DNA of 10,383 nt from Firmicutes bacterium UBA5473 (GTDB lineage Bacteria > Bacillota > DTU084), in NCBI GenBank assembly GCA_002427165.1, contig DIQB01000027.1, positions 12,853 through 23,235 on the forward strand, read 5' to 3'. Positions 7,797 to 10,383 of the stretch are shown here, in pieces. Made by a program: the position numbers and the translations under genes. The first letter of the stretch is position 1, and every line of letters starts with the position of its first letter. The notes beneath the pieces are model-generated. The model was not told the DNA's origin. It saw only the letters and a program-made list of their open reading frames with translations, and made no database searches.

Positions 7797-8990
7797 TTAA
7801 TTTCGACAGGGACCGTGGGAATCCTGCCGCTTTGAGGCGGCAAGAGCTGTTCTTGCCAGGATCTCTGCGCCTACAGCAAGTAGCTCCTCATCAAAATCAA
7901 AAGTTGGTTGATGTAATTTCCGCTCATTACCAAGGCCTAAAAAGAAGTAGGCTCCAGGCACCTCCTGTAAATAATAGGAAAAGTCCTCGCTGGCCATCCG
8001 ACAGCTGTCAAGCCTAAAAAGTCCCTCTTCCCCTAGTGCTTCTCTCGTTACCTGCTCTACTGTAGCAACGCTCTCGGCACAGGAGGCAGTAACCGGATAG
8101 CCCTCTACGATCTCAAGCTCTACTCGGGCTCCATAGGTTCTAGCAGTGCTTTCGATCACCCGCTCCAAGAGGGCAGGTAGTTGTTTATATACATTTTGCG
8201 ATGCTGTTCTGGCAGTGCCAGAGAGGAGCGCCTCCCCTGGGATTACATTGGAAATCTCACCTGCATGAAAAGTGCCCACAGAGACCACAACAGATTCCAG
8301 GGGATTGATGAATCTGCTGGAAATGGCCTGGAGCGCTCCCACTATCGCGGCTCCAGCCACAATTGTATCGATTGAATTGTGAGGCTCTGAAGCATGGGCC
8401 TGTTGTCCCAAAACTTTTAGCTTAAAATCTATTGATCCTGCCATCACCGGGCCCACTTTCAGGCCCACTTTCCCCTTTGGCACCTGAGGCCATAGGTGGA
8501 GACCAAAAATCTCGCCGATGGAATATTGGTGAAAAAAACCATCTGCCAAAACTGCTCTGGCGCCGCCTAGGCGCTCCTCTGCAGGTTGAAATAGCACTAC
8601 TATAGGTGCTGAGAGCTGATCACGTAGCTGAGATAAGACTTTGGCTGCACCCAGAAGCATAGCAGTGTGCCCATCGTGACCGCAGGCATGCATCACACCT
8701 GGATTTTTCGAGGCATATGGCACCTGATTTTCCTCTGTTACTGTCAGAGCATCCATATCTGCCCTCAGGGCCACTGCCCGCTTGTGCTCCATACCTTTAG
8801 GTTTGAGGATACCAACAACTCCTGTGCCGCCGATCCCCCTTTGCACTTCATAGCCAAATTCCTCAAGAAGGTCTCCAACCAGCTGTCCTGTTTTATGTTC
8901 TTGGAAGCCCAATTCTGGATGCTGATGGATCTGTCTGCGCCATGCAATAATCGTTTCTTTTTCCTTTGCCACAAGTTCCTTAATCACCAA
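7797..8990 (-). CDS. M20D-family metal-dependent amidohydrolase (N-acyl-amino-acid / hippurate hydrolase type)
   Basis: This is a cytoplasmic di-metal hydrolase that cleaves N-acyl groups from amino acids or related amides. From the chosen start it is 397 residues, the normal length. Family marks are WRRQIHQHPELGFQE near the N-terminus (17-31), RADMDAL (76-82, catalytic Asp), HACGHDGHTA (101-110, ligands Cys103 and His105), QPAEE (135-139, catalytic and metal-binding Glu), GLHLWP (163-168, His165) and a C-terminal His360 in KLHQPTFDFDEE. The lid/dimerisation domain occupies about 180-295. The frame stays open upstream to 9146, but that would overlap the MATE gene by 113 nt and add 52 residues unlike the family. 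TTG at 8990 has AAAGGAG six bases upstream and gives the expected N-terminus, so it was chosen; GTG at 8987 is an alternative. The exact substrate is unknown. Relatives include hippurate hydrolase, IAA-amino-acid hydrolase and N-acetyldiaminopimelate deacetylase. Confidence 0.94.
   Translation of the reverse strand: MVIKELVAKEKETIIAWRRQIHQHPELGFQEHKTGQLVGDLLEEFGYEVQRGIGGTGVVGILKPKGMEHKRAVALRADMDALTVTEENQVPYASKNPGVMHACGHDGHTAMLLGAAKVLSQLRDQLSAPIVVLFQPAEERLGGARAVLADGFFHQYSIGEIFGLHLWPQVPKGKVGLKVGPVMAGSIDFKLKVLGQQAHASEPHNSIDTIVAGAAIVGALQAISSRFINPLESVVVSVGTFHAGEISNVIPGEALLSGTARTASQNVYKQLPALLERVIESTARTYGARVELEIVEGYPVTASCAESVATVEQVTREALGEEGLFRLDSCRMASEDFSYYLQEVPGAYFFLGLGNERKLHQPTFDFDEELLAVGAEILARTALAASKRQDSHGPCRN
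8450..8472. repeat. Short tandem repeat (12-bp period) inside the M20D gene
   Basis: GGCCCACTTTC occurs twice, at 8450-8460 and 8462-8472. It encodes the consecutive KVGL-KVGP residues just before the lid domain. The frame is kept. It is probably a small local duplication in a loop or strand. Confidence 0.6.
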
Positions 8991-8996
8991 ATTCGT

Positions 8997-9003
8997 CTCC
9001 TTT
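8997..9003 (-). promoter_or_regulatory. Ribosome-binding site deciding the M20D start
   Basis: AAAGGAG on the minus strand lies six bases before TTG 8990 and nine before GTG 8987. It is the strongest Shine-Dalgarno match seen in the window. It lies in the 43-nt gap after the MATE stop codon and argues against the longer, overlapping reading of the gene. Confidence 0.75.
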
Positions 9004-9033
9004 GTCAATTGTAGCCATTCCAATTCTTCTTTG

Positions 9034-10383
9034 CTATGTAGATAATGTGCTTGTTCTAACTTGCTTCCACTTCCCTGAGCGAAAGCGAAGATAGACAATA
9101 ATTGAGCGGACATATTGATCCGTGGTAAGGGCAATCCAAGCTCCAACTAGGCCCCAATGGAAGAAGTTTACAAAAACATAGGCTAGGACCCCACGGATGA
9201 ACCAGATCCCAAATAAAGAAGCATATAGAGGATAGACCGTATCACCTGCTCCTCGCAGGGCTCCAGCTAAAGATAATTGCGTAGCCTGGCCTGGTTGGCC
9301 CAGAGCCAAAATCTTCAAGACAGTGCCTGCCATGGCTATTACTGTCAGATCAGAGGTATATAGTCGCGCTATTTTATGAGAACACAAAATAAAAACCAGA
9401 CCCATAGAGCAACCCACCCCTACAGCCAGGTGATGAATCATGTTGGCATAATGCTCGGCTCTCTTTTCATTTCCAGCTCCTAAGCTTTGCCCCACTAAAG
9501 TTGTGGCTGCGACCCCGAAGGCCATAGATGGGGCAAAGGTGAGCCCGCTGATATTCAAGCCAATCTGATGGGCTGCAAAAACAACAGTGCCAAGGCCTGA
9601 GACTATTTTCGCAAAGAAAATCAAGCCACCTTGGATAATAAGTTGTTCTAAGGCTGAAGGAATACCTATGGAAAAGACCTGCTTGATAAGCTCCCAGTTG
9701 AAGCGATATTTATCTTTTAGACTTAGTCTGATTTTAGCTTTTCGCCAGATATAGAGGACATATAAACCAGCAAAACAAGTAAGGGCACGGGCGATGGTGG
9801 TAGAAGTTGCAGCCCCGGCAACACCCATTTGCGGAAAGCCCCATTTACCATAAATAAGTACATAGTTGCCAAAGATATTCAATAGATTGCTCCCTACATT
9901 ATAAACCATGGGGATCTTTGTTTCTCCTGCCCCCCGCAGTGCTGCTGTGATACACATGGCAACGGCTTGAAACAATAATCCTGCCGAGACAATCTGGAAA
10001 TATTGTGTTGCATTTTTTACTGTATCGGGTTTGGCTCCCATAAATTTAATAATCCACGGTGCTGAAATAATGCCAACCACGCTCATCAAAGCTCCTAAAG
10101 CAACGTTGGTCACAATGCTTTGTCTGGTGACGTCTCGGGCTTCTTTGGGACTGCCTGCCCCAATCTTCCAGGCCACAATCGTGGTAGTTCCCACGTTTAC
10201 AGCAGCAAAAATAGCTAGCAGTAGCATAAAAGGCTGGTTGGTCAAACCTATGGATGCAATCGCAGCGGGACCAAGTTTTCCCACCATCATCATGTCCACC
10301 ATGCCAAAGAGTGTTACCATCAATAGCTCAACAAACGACGGCCAAGTAATCTTAAATACATTCCGCCAGAGGCTACCTGCAGG
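9034..10383 (-). CDS. MATE-family efflux transporter, 5' end beyond the right edge
   Basis: MATE proteins are inner-membrane antiporters that export drugs or metabolites using a Na+ or H+ gradient. The frame is open to the right edge, giving 449 codons. TTG 10323 is an internal codon, because the 20 codons upstream (including ITWPSFVEL, the usual MATE start of helix 1) belong to the protein. Probably only a few N-terminal residues are missing. The sequence shows about 12 hydrophobic segments in two homologous halves, seen in the paired phrases ALRGAGETKIPM and ALRGAGDTVYPL and in the second-half opening GIPSALEQLIIQ. VDMMMVGKLGPAAIASIGL matches the helix 1-2 region. The substrate cannot be told from sequence. 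The gene ends 43 nt before the M20D start and is probably cotranscribed with it. Confidence 0.93.
   Translation of the reverse strand, partial: PAGSLWRNVFKITWPSFVELLMVTLFGMVDMMMVGKLGPAAIASIGLTNQPFMLLLAIFAAVNVGTTTIVAWKIGAGSPKEARDVTRQSIVTNVALGALMSVVGIISAPWIIKFMGAKPDTVKNATQYFQIVSAGLLFQAVAMCITAALRGAGETKIPMVYNVGSNLLNIFGNYVLIYGKWGFPQMGVAGAATSTTIARALTCFAGLYVLYIWRKAKIRLSLKDKYRFNWELIKQVFSIGIPSALEQLIIQGGLIFFAKIVSGLGTVVFAAHQIGLNISGLTFAPSMAFGVAATTLVGQSLGAGNEKRAEHYANMIHHLAVGVGCSMGLVFILCSHKIARLYTSDLTVIAMAGTVLKILALGQPGQATQLSLAGALRGAGDTVYPLYASLFGIWFIRGVLAYVFVNFFHWGLVGAWIALTTDQYVRSIIVYLRFRSGKWKQVRTSTLST

Noticed and set aside
8667..9014. 115-residue plus-strand open frame
   Set aside because: It is antisense to the M20D N-terminal region that carries the conserved metal-site motifs. 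No domain was recognised.
10318..10323. TTG/ATG at 10323/10320 as the MATE start codon
   Set aside because: The frame continues upstream to the edge with residues typical of the first MATE helix (ITWPSFVEL), so the true start lies outside the window.

Overview
The window looks like chromosomal DNA from a diderm (outer-membrane-bearing) bacterium, quite possibly one of the diderm Firmicutes lineages such as Limnochordia. This is an inference. The ROK repressor, M20D amidohydrolase, TruA and MATE protein read like Firmicutes versions, but two proteins appear to be exported outer-membrane beta-barrels. No mobile elements, tRNA, rRNA or CRISPR arrays were seen.

All six genes lie on the minus strand, so transcription runs from right to left. 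In order these are: a MATE-family multidrug/metabolite exporter cut by the right edge (9034-10383); an M20D amidohydrolase (7797-8990, TTG start behind a strong Shine-Dalgarno site); an exported M1-family zinc peptidase whose C-terminal third looks like a membrane beta-barrel (4943-7738); the tRNA pseudouridine synthase TruA (4167-4934); and a large secreted, beta-strand-rich protein ending in Phe, probably an outer-membrane barrel (759-4133). Gaps between these five are 43, 58, 8 and about 23-33 nt with no convincing internal terminator, so they may be one transcription unit. It ends at a hairpin overlapping the last stop codon (733-760). After a 107-nt gap with operator-like dyads comes a ROK-family repressor gene, still on the minus strand and cut by the left edge (1-651).

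Functionally, the cluster mixes a housekeeping tRNA modification gene with envelope and peptide/acyl-amino-acid functions. M1-barrel and M20D could both take part in peptide or acyl-amino-acid use, one at the cell envelope and one in the cytoplasm, but nothing in the sequence proves a shared pathway. The most notable items are the M1 peptidase-barrel fusion, which has an intact zinc site but has lost the usual exopeptidase glutamate, and a run of eight G at the very start of the large barrel gene. That run puts the best upstream ATG and ribosome-binding site out of frame with the signal peptide, suggesting phase variation or a sequence error.
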